64,000 nt of DNA from Pseudomonas quercus (GCF_012033695.1 NZ_JAAVJI010000003.1:248001-312000), one strand, 5' to 3'. Counted from the first letter of the stretch, positions 47,425-56,300 are shown. The notes: a model not told the origin generated them from the letters alone. A program made the numbers and translations.

Positions 47425-48891
47425 ATGAACATAATGAACCGGTATACCCACCAAGCTGGCGAGCGCTCACTAGGGGTCGTGGGCGGCCTCGGCGACCTGG
47501 CCGGCGTCGACTTGCTGGCGAAGCTGGTCAGCAACCCGGCGGTGCAGGGCGCTCGCGACCAATACCATTTCATACTGCAGCAGGATCCGTTCAAAGGCAG
47601 CGCGCTGCCGCTGGCTTCGAACGCTAACCTCAGCTCACGGATGTTCTACGTGTTCCAGACCTGCCAGGCATTGGCACGGCGGTCAGCAGATGCGGTGCTG
47701 TTGCCCTGTTTTGCCAGCCATACGTTTCTAGAGCAGCTGCAAGACGAGTTGGACATTCCGGTGATCGACATGATGGCCGCCCTGCGCCAGCACGTGAGCG
47801 AAACCTTGGGTGACGGTGGGCGCCTGGGTGTGGTGTGCTCGGATTTTGTACGGCATGCCGGGTTGTTCGAGCGCTACTTCGGTGACCGCTATACCATTGT
47901 TTACCCGCGTGCCGAGCACCAGGCCACCTTGATGGACGCGCTGTATGGCGCTGCGGGTATCAAGGCCGGCCACTTGGATGGCGAGCCGCTGGCTCAAGTG
48001 CGCCGTGCATGCCTGGACCTGCGCGAGCAAGGCGTAGACCTGCTATTGCCGGGTGCAACCGAACTGAGTTTGGTGGCCCCACTGCTTCAGCAACAGGGCC
48101 TGCCACTGCTGGACGCTAATCGGCTGTATGCGGATTTCGCCACGCGTGGCGGTGAAATAAGCCGGGCATTGCCCTTCAAGCTCGGGGTAGTGGGCGGGGT
48201 AGGCCCGGCAGCCACGGTGGACTTTATGGGCAAGGTGGTGCGCAACACCCCTGCCAGCCGCGATCAGGATCACATCAAGATGATCGTGGAGCAGAACCCA
48301 CAGATTCCTGACCGTACAGCAAATTTGCTGCGCAACGAGGCCGATCCCAGCATTGCGCTGTATGCCACGTGCAAACGGCTGGAAGAAGAAGGTGCGGGTG
48401 CCATTGCTATTCCCTGCAATACCGCTCATGCCTTCGTTGAGCGTATCCAGCCGCTGCTGTCGATCCCTGTGATACACATGCTCGACGAGACGGTTAAGCA
48501 TGTGCGAGACCGCTACGGCGTAGCGGCGCACGTGGGGCTACTGGCCACGGCTGGCACCGTGCAGTCAGGGGTGTATCAGCAGGCAGCTGAGCGGGTGGGC
48601 TTGCAGTTGATGACACCCAATGCTGAGTTTCAGGCCAGGGTGATGCGGTCCATCTACGGCGAACGCGGCATCAAGGCGGGGTTTGTCGAAGGGGAATGCC
48701 GTGAGGACCTGTTGGCCGCGGCACAGCATTTGGCCGAGCAAGGCGCAACAATCCTCATCCTGGGTTGCACCGAACTGCCCTTGGTATTACGCCAAGCGGA
48801 CGCTTTTTCCCTTGGCGCCTACACAGTGGCTTTAGTAGACCCGACTGAGGTACTGGCACAGCGGTGCGTGGCCATTGCAACTGCCTCTTAA
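47425..48891 (+). CDS. tandem Asp/Glu racemase-family protein with degenerate N-terminal domain
   Basis: A 488-residue protein made of two racemase-superfamily units. Unit 2 (residues ~251-480) keeps both catalytic cysteines: C331 in IPCNTAH and C448 in LGCTELPL. Unit 1 (residues ~14-235) keeps C95 (LPCFASH), but the second is Ala211 (PGATELS), so unit 1 is unlikely to racemise. Each unit has the N-terminal glycine motif (VVGGLGDLAG, VVGGVGPAAT). With the upstream symporter it probably handles D/L-aspartate or glutamate. The ATG at 47425 is taken; a second Met is four codons in. Confidence 0.87.
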   Translation: MNIMNRYTHQAGERSLGVVGGLGDLAGVDLLAKLVSNPAVQGARDQYHFILQQDPFKGSALPLASNANLSSRMFYVFQTCQALARRSADAVLLPCFASHTFLEQLQDELDIPVIDMMAALRQHVSETLGDGGRLGVVCSDFVRHAGLFERYFGDRYTIVYPRAEHQATLMDALYGAAGIKAGHLDGEPLAQVRRACLDLREQGVDLLLPGATELSLVAPLLQQQGLPLLDANRLYADFATRGGEISRALPFKLGVVGGVGPAATVDFMGKVVRNTPASRDQDHIKMIVEQNPQIPDRTANLLRNEADPSIALYATCKRLEEEGAGAIAIPCNTAHAFVERIQPLLSIPVIHMLDETVKHVRDRYGVAAHVGLLATAGTVQSGVYQQAAERVGLQLMTPNAEFQARVMRSIYGERGIKAGFVEGECREDLLAAAQHLAEQGATILILGCTELPLVLRQADAFSLGAYTVALVDPTEVLAQRCVAIATAS

Positions 48892-49012
48892 AGGTGCAGC
48901 ATCGTTTTAATTAACGCTCTAGTAAAACTGAAAAGTCACACAAAAATAACAAACGCACCTTAACTGTGCAAAAAAGTTATTACTATTAATTCCATGCACT
49001 TTATAAGTGCCT

Positions 49013-49043
49013 GCCTTCCAAGCCATTAGTTCGCTTGGAAGGC
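49013..49043 (+). terminator. perfect 11-bp hairpin, probable terminator of the racemase operon
   Basis: GCCTTCCAAGC (49013-49023) pairs perfectly with GCTTGGAAGGC (49033-49043) over a 9-base loop. No clear T-run follows, so termination is plausible but unproven. Confidence 0.55.
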
Positions 49044-49091
49044 TCTGCTATCAGCATTTCAGGGCACTCTACATTATTTAATGTTTGATGT

Positions 49092-49119
49092 GGAACTGCT
49101 TGAAAGTTTCTGCCACACA
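49092..49119 (+). promoter_or_regulatory. hrp box (HrpL-type promoter) of the racemase-effector operon
   Basis: GGAACT, then 15 bases (49098-49112), then CCACACA. The HrpL consensus is GGAACC-N15/16-CCACNNA, so only the sixth base of the -35 differs. It lies 91 bp upstream of the ATG at 49211. Two more sequences of the same form, with the same GGAACT and the same N15, precede two other genes in this island. Confidence 0.8.
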
Positions 49120-49210
49120 CCCTCTTGTACGTTAGCCGCCTTATAGTTGCCGCTCATTAGCAGAGCTGTCTCGGCACGCGTGCGTGAAACTTATAAAGGA
49201 GAGGCGTTAC

Positions 49211-50353
49211 ATGATTCCAAGAATTCCCACTGCGAACGTGGCATCCGCCGCTGCTAACCTGGCTTGCGCCCAAGCAGACATCAGTAAATCACAACCGCCT
49301 GCTATTTCGCCGCGTGACGCGTTCGTCAACGAAGGGCGAAGTGCCTTAAAAGCGGTAAGCGACATATTGGGTGGGCAACGCCCTGGCAACACGCAGGCCC
49401 TTGAAGCCAAGCGTGGCGGAGCACTACCTGACTTCGCCAAGATTGGCATTATCGGTGGGATGGGGCCGGCTGCGGGCAATGCCGCTGCAGAACGGCTGGT
49501 AGACATCTTCCAAAATGAATTCGCAGTTAAAAGCGACCAGGCCCATGGGGCTTATGTACTGGTGTCGGACTCCCCCAACATCGGTGACCGCACCGCCTAC
49601 GCCAAAGACAACCTCCCCCCCGACCTGGGTAGACGTGGGCGCGACGAGCGCATCAAAATGCTGACCGACCCGCGTGCTGACAACCCTTACCACGGCATGA
49701 AAGGGGCTATCGACCAAGCAGCCAGCGCAGGTGCCAAGGTTGCGGTGATTACTTGCAACACCGCGCATATCTGGTTTGACGCCTTGGAAGCGCACGCCGA
49801 ATCCAAGGGCGTGAAGCTGCTCCACATTGCCGACTCCGTTGCCGAAGAGGTCAACAAGGCCATGGACGGCAAGGGCGGACGTCACTACCCCGTCAAAATC
49901 GGCCAGTTGGCAACCAACGGCACCAACAGCACCGGTTTGTACCAGAACCGCTTGGCAAGCAAATACCCCAACCAGTTCAGCATCACCGTGCCGGACGAAG
50001 AACAGCAGCAAAAAACCATGGGCAGTATCTACGGGACCAAAAACTTCCCGGTCCAGGGCGGCCCTGAAACTAATGGCATCAAAGGCGGCGAATACAAAAA
50101 TTCTCGTGACCTGATGCTTGAGCCGGCGAAAACCCTGGTCGATGGTGGAGCGCAAGTGGTAACGGGCGCCTGCACCGAAGTACCTCTGGTCATCAATCAG
50201 AAAGACTTTGACGCTCACAACGTGCAGTTCGTTGACACCCTAAGGTCGCTGATGGCCCTGGCAGCCACGCAGGCCAAGCAGATGGCAGATACCGACAAAA
50301 CAGCGCTTGGCAATGAGCTGAACCAGCACTTCAGCCAATTGAAGACCGTGTAA
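49211..50353 (+). CDS. candidate type III effector with intact Asp/Glu racemase fold
   Basis: A 380-residue protein. The first ~75 residues are not racemase: MIPRIPTANVAS has Ile2, Pro3, no acidic residue in the first 12 and frequent Ser/Ala/Gln after, fitting P. syringae type III export rules. A full racemase-superfamily domain follows: IGIIGGMGPAAG, C182 in ITCNTAH and C321 in TGACTEVPLV, so both catalytic cysteines are present. It has an hrp box and is followed by a CesT-type chaperone gene 111 bp downstream. It is a distant relative of the tandem racemase encoded just upstream. Secretion and substrate are inference. Confidence 0.78.
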   Translation: MIPRIPTANVASAAANLACAQADISKSQPPAISPRDAFVNEGRSALKAVSDILGGQRPGNTQALEAKRGGALPDFAKIGIIGGMGPAAGNAAAERLVDIFQNEFAVKSDQAHGAYVLVSDSPNIGDRTAYAKDNLPPDLGRRGRDERIKMLTDPRADNPYHGMKGAIDQAASAGAKVAVITCNTAHIWFDALEAHAESKGVKLLHIADSVAEEVNKAMDGKGGRHYPVKIGQLATNGTNSTGLYQNRLASKYPNQFSITVPDEEQQQKTMGSIYGTKNFPVQGGPETNGIKGGEYKNSRDLMLEPAKTLVDGGAQVVTGACTEVPLVINQKDFDAHNVQFVDTLRSLMALAATQAKQMADTDKTALGNELNQHFSQLKTV

Positions 50354-50464
50354 TGCCTAGGCCGTGCCGCGCTTTTCAGCGTGGCTCGGCCTGACGTTCA
50401 AGTGTTTCAAGCCCACTGTCGAAGGCGATAGCGCGGCCCCTTTGTTGCCAAGAGACCCGACGAT

Positions 50465-50932
50465 ATGCCTATAACGTTTGAAGCATTGATGACTGAGTTC
50501 TGCCAAGCGACTGGCATTCGTGATAACGCTGACATTGAAGCGATCATCGGCGGTGCCCCTCTGAATATCGACGGCGTAGCAATTACCGTACGGCACGCGG
50601 CGGGGATCGCGCCGGATCGCTTGAGCATTTACTGCGACTTTGGCATCCCGCCTCAGGCGCAACGCGCCAAGGTGTATAGCCGCATCTTGGAAGTGAACCT
50701 GGCGGGCTACGAGCTAGACCTGGGTGTGTTCGGCACCTCGCCGGACAGCGGCCGTATCATTCTGGCGACCCGTTTTAGCCTTGGCACCATGACCGTTGAA
50801 TCCCTGCGTGAGGTACTGGCCCACCTGGTAGAACGTGGCAAGGCGTTCGGGCTGTCGTATCGCCGCACCGAGGCTGACCCAGCGCAGGTACGCCGTGGCT
50901 TGAGCGCCCCTGCGTCCCTTAATCGGAGGTAA
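50465..50932 (+). CDS. CesT-type type III secretion chaperone
   Basis: A 155-residue protein with the type III chaperone fold of the CesT/Tir family: MPITFEALMTEFCQATGI helix 1, then strands IIGGAPLNIDGVAITVRH, LSIYCDFGIP, the dimer helix (QAQRAKVYSRILEVNLAG), LGVFGTSPDSGRIILATRFSL and helix MTVESLREVLAHLVERGKAF. It lies five bases before the 770-residue effector candidate, the usual chaperone-effector arrangement. Its own C-terminal coding end contains the GGAGG ribosome-binding site for that gene. Confidence 0.85.
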   Translation: MPITFEALMTEFCQATGIRDNADIEAIIGGAPLNIDGVAITVRHAAGIAPDRLSIYCDFGIPPQAQRAKVYSRILEVNLAGYELDLGVFGTSPDSGRIILATRFSLGTMTVESLREVLAHLVERGKAFGLSYRRTEADPAQVRRGLSAPASLNRR

Positions 50933-50937
50933 TCAGC

Positions 50938-53250
50938 ATGCGTATCCCTTCGCTCCCAGGGTTTTCTCACGCAACCCCCGCAGCTGAACCCGCCCATGAG
51001 CTAGCCACTCGCGGCACCGCAGCGCCGCGCGCGAACGATACCGTTGTAGCACATGCGCCGCGCCAAGCCGTACGCGATGGCAAGCTGGCCAAACTGTCAC
51101 CCCAGGAGCGCCGGGCAGCATCGCTGGCCAAAAAAGGCCCAGTGAATGTGCAATTGCAGGGTTTTCAGGATGGCTTGAACAAATGGGACGATGACCACCC
51201 CCTGGACCTTGGCAAAGTGACCCAAGCGCTGCGCCTGGTGGCCGAGGGGCATGACGAAAAGCTTGGTATCGGCGAGCGCAACCGAAAGTACAGCCAGGCA
51301 CGCACGTTGATGCGCGAAGGCTGCGGTATCGACCAGGCCACCTACAATAAGGCCAAGCACGCCATCGGGATGCAGGGGTTGGCGGATGTGTACGACTCTG
51401 CGTTCACTACGTTGGCCATTGCCCCAGCGCTGGCGGCGGCAGCCGGGCCGGGTGCAGACGCGCTAGGGCCAGGCGCTGCGAAGGCGATCAAATATGCAGC
51501 ACTTTGGGCACTTACGCCGTTCTCTAACGGCGCGGGGCAGATCGTTGTGGACGGCTACCAGGATATGGTTGCCAAATTTAACGGCATTCCAGCGTTCGCA
51601 GGGGATATCGCCGGCACCAAAAAACTAAACGTTATCCGCCAGCACATTGGTGAGGCGTTGAAAGAAGCCGCTACCCATCAGGCGGCCTACGAAGCACCAG
51701 GTGCTACACCCCAGGCCCGTCGCCAGGCACTGGACAAGCTGGAGGCCTGCGGCCAAAAGCTCGATACGTTGCACAACGAATACCGCAAACGCGTGGCCTT
51801 GGGCCAAGCCAACTTTGTGAAATACCAAAGCCAGATCGGCTACAAGGCAGTCACTACACCGGCGGTCGTCGCAGCCGGTGTGTTTGGTGGGCCGTTCGCC
51901 TCGTTCGGTGCTGTCACTGCACAACAGGCCTTGCAAGCCCCGTTCGGCTACATGGACGAGATCATGCTCAAGGATCACATGATGCGTGCCAACACCAAGT
52001 ACGCCGATGTGCTGACCGATGCTGCCAAGGCAGCCGGCAAAACCCGTACTGACCGTGACCTTCAGCAAGCCGACCTGGATCCGGCCAAGGTACGTAGCCT
52101 GTGGACACACCCCAAGGAGATAGTCACCGCCAACATTAATGCGGTGGTGGCAGACGAACTGGCGTCGCGCCTGGCCGCTCTGGATGAGCTGGATGCAAAG
52201 ATTGAGAAGACCTCCAACACGGTAAGCCTTGCGGATAAAGTGCGAGGCAAGCAAAGCGCGCGCCGGGGCCCACCCGGCTCGGCAGCAGCAGAGTCTCCTG
52301 CATTGCGCGACCTTAAAACAAAGCGCGCTCATCAACAGGCAGAACTGAACAACCTCAAAACGGACATCGTTCGCTTCAAAGGCGGCCAATGGTCCGAACT
52401 GCATAGCGGCGGTACTATCGCGGCCATGCTGCTGTCGAGCAAAGAGCACTTCATGCTGCTCACCAAATCCAAATTCCGCAGGCCTGGTGAGTACGCAGCT
52501 CAGGTACTCGATCGCCATGGTGGCTTGTCATTGCCACGTACGGTCTTTGCTGCATTTGAAGACGGCTTTAATGTAGGCCCTGCCCACCCAGGGCCAGGTG
52601 AGTCCGCAAGCGCACCGGATGGAGGGGACGCGCAGGGTACGGACGCTGAAGCCGCCGCGCCGGCAGTTGGGGTCACCGGCTCCAGCCCGGCCGCCGCTGC
52701 GATGGTTCAAACCGGCGTGTTGACTGGCAATGCGTACGCCAACCCAGTGACCAAGTTCACCAAGCAACGCGTTACCCGTCGTCAACTGCTGCCGAAAAAA
52801 GAGGAAGGCGCCGCATTGCGGGAGAAGAAAACCCTTACCGGCCGCACGCCCCTTAAACCCGACTTGCGCCTACAGCCAACGATCCAACTGAGCGACGGCC
52901 AAACGATCGACCTGCGTGAAACCCGCGCCTGGTACATGCAAACCCACAGTGCTTCCCGTGCGTTCATGGAAGCGCTTGGGGAAACCAGCAAAAGCTTCGG
53001 CACGCACATGAAAGCGGCTGTCACCTTGCCTGTGCGCAGCACACGGGCTTCACTGGCAGACGGCCAAGCCAAGACCGAAAGCGCCCGCTTGCAGACGACG
53101 GTGAGCCAGGAGCGATATGCCCTTGATCTGGAAGAGCTGCAAAATGAGGCAAGGCAGGCAGCGGCCGCGCCGACGCCTACGGTAGGCGATGGCCTTCCTA
53201 ACAACGGGCTGGACGAACTTGCTGATGCAATTGATCAGATAGGGCGGTAA
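50938..53250 (+). CDS. candidate type III effector, 770 residues, family not recognised
   Basis: The N-terminus MRIPSLPGFSHATPAAE has Ile3, Pro4 and no acidic residue in the first 16, matching type III export signals. Two hydrophobic stretches occur (residues ~160-190 AIAPALAAAAGPGADALGPG, and ~300-325 TTPAVVAAGVFGGPFASFG). A long charged helical/coiled-coil stretch lies around 400-480. A Pro/Ala/Gly-rich linker at ~545-600 precedes a basic C-terminal region. No enzymatic motif is seen. The upstream chaperone gene, the hrp box at the head of the operon, and the size suggest a membrane-active or scaffold effector. I could not match it to HopM or AvrE families by eye. Confidence 0.72.
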   Translation: MRIPSLPGFSHATPAAEPAHELATRGTAAPRANDTVVAHAPRQAVRDGKLAKLSPQERRAASLAKKGPVNVQLQGFQDGLNKWDDDHPLDLGKVTQALRLVAEGHDEKLGIGERNRKYSQARTLMREGCGIDQATYNKAKHAIGMQGLADVYDSAFTTLAIAPALAAAAGPGADALGPGAAKAIKYAALWALTPFSNGAGQIVVDGYQDMVAKFNGIPAFAGDIAGTKKLNVIRQHIGEALKEAATHQAAYEAPGATPQARRQALDKLEACGQKLDTLHNEYRKRVALGQANFVKYQSQIGYKAVTTPAVVAAGVFGGPFASFGAVTAQQALQAPFGYMDEIMLKDHMMRANTKYADVLTDAAKAAGKTRTDRDLQQADLDPAKVRSLWTHPKEIVTANINAVVADELASRLAALDELDAKIEKTSNTVSLADKVRGKQSARRGPPGSAAAESPALRDLKTKRAHQQAELNNLKTDIVRFKGGQWSELHSGGTIAAMLLSSKEHFMLLTKSKFRRPGEYAAQVLDRHGGLSLPRTVFAAFEDGFNVGPAHPGPGESASAPDGGDAQGTDAEAAAPAVGVTGSSPAAAAMVQTGVLTGNAYANPVTKFTKQRVTRRQLLPKKEEGAALREKKTLTGRTPLKPDLRLQPTIQLSDGQTIDLRETRAWYMQTHSASRAFMEALGETSKSFGTHMKAAVTLPVRSTRASLADGQAKTESARLQTTVSQERYALDLEELQNEARQAAAAPTPTVGDGLPNNGLDELADAIDQIGR

Positions 53251-53434
53251 ACAGCCGAAGCGCGTGGCCGCCTAGCAATAGGCAAGGGCGGGCCACGCAA
53301 GTTTGGCCTCGTTTCGTGGGTTGCACCTGGCCGGCCGCACCTAGCCGGCCACACCTGCGGCCTTCGCGTGCAGGGGTAATGTTTGCAAAACTTACGGTTC
53401 GCCCTTCAACACTAAGTGTGTGTAACGCTGGGGA

Positions 53435-54682
53435 TCATTGTTTCACCGCCACAAACTGAATCTCATTCCAGTTTTTGACGGTCTCACCATTGCCAGCCTT
53501 GTAGTTAGGGCGTTCAACAGCCCGGTAGTCTTGCATCTCCAGGCCGTGTTTTTTCAGCGATGCCTCGATATCTGGCTTGTCCTGAAACTGCAGCCGAGTG
53601 TGCTTTTTATCATTCCAGGAGTGCTTGGGGCCGAAAACCGAGGCACTGAAGTAGCCCCCTGGCTTGAGCGCAGCAGCAATGCCCGCCAGGGTATCCTCCA
53701 GCGCTGCCCCATGGATGAAAGGCAATACCCGTTGGGCGTTGATCACGTCAGTCATGCCTGGCTCAAGCCTGGCGTCTCGAAGTGTGCCGCAAACAACCTT
53801 CACCCCAGCCCCCTCGGAGATCGATTTGAGGGTTTCAGCCGAGGGGTCTATGGCCGTGACGTTGCAGTTTTTCTTGTTCAGACAGCGCGTATCGCGCCCC
53901 CCACCCGCGCCCAGGTCAACGGCCTGCTTGCGCTCATCGAAATAATTGGCACCCACATGTTCAAATAACAGACTCAAGCCAGGCGTTGGCGTTTGTGCGT
54001 TGGCGGTATTTTTAATAACGCCTTCAAACCCTACCCCAGGTGCGGACGTGGATGGCGCAGAAGAAGTCATCGCTGCCCGTGCAGGCGCAACAGGTGCTGC
54101 TGACTCACGAGCAGGTGGTGTAGTACTCCGCTCGCTGGGCTTGATACAGCAGAGCGATCGCAGAAGGCTTGGTTTCTGAGTGCTCGAAGCGCTTGCCTGA
54201 GGGGCTCGACGATCACCTGCGGCAGCGGGCTCCAGCCTGGTGTCGCAGAGGCTGCGCCCATTGGCTTGAGAAGGGTTGTGCTGGCCTGCTTCGGCGATCC
54301 TGGCCTGGGTTACGTACCTGGCGCTATCCAAGGCACAGGTAACCTCAAGCTGTTCAGGCACATGCGCATCCTGCGCAAGGTTAGGAAGCTGTTCTTTAGC
54401 TACTTGGTAGCGGAGCTGGTTAGTACTGCCAGGTTCAGATGCCAAGGGAGCCTTTGGGGTTTGCGCGTTGAATACGTCATGGAGGAGCTGTTGCTGCCAT
54501 TGGCTCAAGCTGGACATCACTCGGCCTAAGTGAGCCGTAGCGTCGCCAACGATCACTGAGGCCGGCAATGCGGTAGCGGGCGGGCGTAAGGTACTGTCGA
54601 TATGCCCGCCAGTGGGCACATTGTCTAAGGGGTAAGCTGATTCAGTGCCGCTTGCGCAGGCACGATTGTGGGGCGGAATCAT
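53435..54682 (-). CDS. candidate type III effector with C-terminal SAM methyltransferase domain
   Basis: A 415-residue protein. The N-terminus MIPPHNRACASG has Ile2, Pro3, Pro4 and no acidic residue in the first 12, then ~200 residues of low-complexity Ser/Pro/Ala/Gln sequence. Residues ~235-415 form a class I methyltransferase: AVDLGAGGGRDTRCL (motif I, 254-268), VTAIDPSAETL, VINAQRVLPFI and LKPGGYFSASVFG. An hrp-like box lies 63 bp upstream on the same strand. Substrate unknown. It resembles tellurite-resistance/TehB-type small-molecule methyltransferases in the core, which is only a fold comparison. Confidence 0.77.
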   Translation of the reverse strand: MIPPHNRACASGTESAYPLDNVPTGGHIDSTLRPPATALPASVIVGDATAHLGRVMSSLSQWQQQLLHDVFNAQTPKAPLASEPGSTNQLRYQVAKEQLPNLAQDAHVPEQLEVTCALDSARYVTQARIAEAGQHNPSQANGRSLCDTRLEPAAAGDRRAPQASASSTQKPSLLRSLCCIKPSERSTTPPARESAAPVAPARAAMTSSAPSTSAPGVGFEGVIKNTANAQTPTPGLSLLFEHVGANYFDERKQAVDLGAGGGRDTRCLNKKNCNVTAIDPSAETLKSISEGAGVKVVCGTLRDARLEPGMTDVINAQRVLPFIHGAALEDTLAGIAAALKPGGYFSASVFGPKHSWNDKKHTRLQFQDKPDIEASLKKHGLEMQDYRAVERPNYKAGNGETVKNWNEIQFVAVKQ

Positions 54683-55083
54683 GGTGGAGCCTCACGGACG
54701 AAGGGCCGGTAAGCAGGCAGCCCGTAGCCACGTGCCGTTATCCTCTGTGTGTCGCGGAGAACTGTCCAGTTCCCCTGCCGGGCGCCTGCCCTAAAGCTTG
54801 CTCCAAGCTACAACCGCCAAGCGCAATCAAGCGTGCGCTTAAACTATTCCTGGAGCCTCTGAATGCAGGATGCACCAAGGTGCTTACTCTGTTTCTCTTT
54901 CAAGGGTGAATGATAGCGCTGCCAGCAAATCAGCCTCGCCAACTTTCAAATACTGTTCAGCCATTTGCTTTCAACCATAAAAGCTTCACTAAAGCTTCCT
55001 TGACTTGCCCTATGAACCATGGTCTTTTGAGGGGGTTTAATCGTTTCCGCCTCTCTTCTTCCCACCTTTCAAAGAGATAGCTT
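54683..55083. other. divergent intergenic region, methyltransferase effector / SDR gene
   Basis: About 400 bp. It holds the minus-strand hrp-like box at 54746-54773. For the rightward gene I see only an AAAGAGATAGCTT ribosome-binding region and no hrp box; GGAGCC at 54851 lacks a matching -10. Confidence 0.6.
54746..54773 (-). promoter_or_regulatory. hrp-like box of the methyltransferase effector gene
   Basis: Read on the minus strand: GGAACT (54773-54768), 15 bases, ACACACA (54752-54746). The -35 is identical to that at 49092; the -10 has one mismatch to CCACNNA. The distance to the ATG at 54682 is 63 bp. Confidence 0.6.
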
Positions 55084-56250
55084 ATGGATCAGGCTTATAA
55101 CGGAAAGTGCGTTTTTATCACGGGAGCTACAGGGTTCATCGGCGCATTGTTGGTTAAAACAATTTCCGAAAAGCTAAAGGGTGTGGAACGGATCTACTGC
55201 CTCTACCACTCCAGAACGCCGGGCGAGGCCAGTGCGTACGATAAGCGAGTGGTGTGGGTCAAAGGGGATGTAACCCAGGCGAACTGGGGGATTGCCGAAG
55301 GCTTGTTGCAGAGCCTTCGCGAGCAGGTAAACATCATTTTCCACCTGGCCGCCTATACCCGGTGGGACACTGGCCTGCAGGACCAGGTACGGGCCAATAC
55401 CCTGGCTGCGCTGCATGGCGCCGAGTTGGCCAATACATTCGAACAGCTGGAGCTATTTCTCGTCACCTCCAGCTATTGGGCACAATGTAACCGCGTGGGC
55501 GACGGCGCCATTAAGGAGCAGGTATACCAGGACCATACGGCTCAAGCTGAACTTGACCATATTATGGAGACCGGCAGCCACCCCAGGCTGAATGAATGGC
55601 CTAATGCCTACGCTTATGCCAAGAACCTGATGGAACGGCTGCTGCACCAGCAGTACCCAAAGTTGCCTATTATGGTGGCACGTATTACGTCGGTCACAGG
55701 CGCATGGGCCTACCCTTACAAAGGCTACTGTGATTTTTCTATTTCATTGCCAGCGTTTATACGCGCTGTCGTAGTAGGTGGCGTAAAGTATTTCCCGCTG
55801 TCGATGAAGGCAGCGGTCAACGACATGATCCCTGTGGATATCTGCGTGAACATGCTCCTGGCTAATGCCGTGGAGCCTACCAATAGCACCTTCGAGGTTA
55901 TCAACTGCTCGTCTGCTACCCGCAACATCCCAACCTTGGGCGAGGTGACCGAAATGGTGGGCCGTGTGGCCTACTACGCGAACCGAGACGTGTTCGAACA
56001 GGGTTTAAAAAGCCTGGATGAGCGGCAGGCCAAGCTCAATAAAGTGATCGTTAATGCCTATGGCTTTGCCATGAGCACCTGTTTTACCTTCGACGATACC
56101 CAAGCGCGCAGGCCCCTGGCTTGGATGAACCCTGAAGCCCAAGCGCGTTTCCCCATCGACATGGATGCGGTGAACTGGAGATCTATCATCACCACCATGA
56201 AAAACACATTGCTGGCGACCGCTGCCGTTGGAGCGCCGGCTGTGGGTTAA
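55084..56250 (+). CDS. extended SDR, fatty acyl-CoA reductase / thioester-reductase-like
   Basis: A 388-residue NAD(P)-binding protein. The Rossmann motif is TGATGFIG (GxxGxxG at 14-20). The catalytic YxxxK is Y176-K180 (YAYAK), with a TSSYWA stretch before it. The central part (ARITSVTGAWAYPYKGY, KAAVNDMIPVDICVNMLLANA) matches the NAD-binding 4/male-sterility group, which reduces acyl thioesters. The N-terminus MDQAYNGK has an acidic residue at position 2 and is not export-like, so it is probably a cytoplasmic enzyme. It sits alone between effector candidates. The substrate is unknown. Confidence 0.75.
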   Translation: MDQAYNGKCVFITGATGFIGALLVKTISEKLKGVERIYCLYHSRTPGEASAYDKRVVWVKGDVTQANWGIAEGLLQSLREQVNIIFHLAAYTRWDTGLQDQVRANTLAALHGAELANTFEQLELFLVTSSYWAQCNRVGDGAIKEQVYQDHTAQAELDHIMETGSHPRLNEWPNAYAYAKNLMERLLHQQYPKLPIMVARITSVTGAWAYPYKGYCDFSISLPAFIRAVVVGGVKYFPLSMKAAVNDMIPVDICVNMLLANAVEPTNSTFEVINCSSATRNIPTLGEVTEMVGRVAYYANRDVFEQGLKSLDERQAKLNKVIVNAYGFAMSTCFTFDDTQARRPLAWMNPEAQARFPIDMDAVNWRSIITTMKNTLLATAAVGAPAVG

Positions 56251-56300
56251 GCACTTGCAACGGGTTGGAGCAGGTAGTCGCACCTTCCTGGCTACCTGCT

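Larger units (their letters stand above)
48892..49210 (+). other. AT-rich intergenic region with hairpin and hrp box
   Basis: A 319-bp region, AT-rich in its first half. It contains the hairpin at 49013-49043, the hrp box at 49092-49119 and a strong ribosome-binding site AAAGGAGAGG about six bases before the ATG at 49211. Confidence 0.7.

Noticed and set aside
55185..55212. GGAACG-N15-CCACTCC, resembling an hrp box
   Set aside because: It lies inside the SDR coding region with no gene starting shortly downstream, lacks the final A of CCACNNA and differs at the last -35 base.
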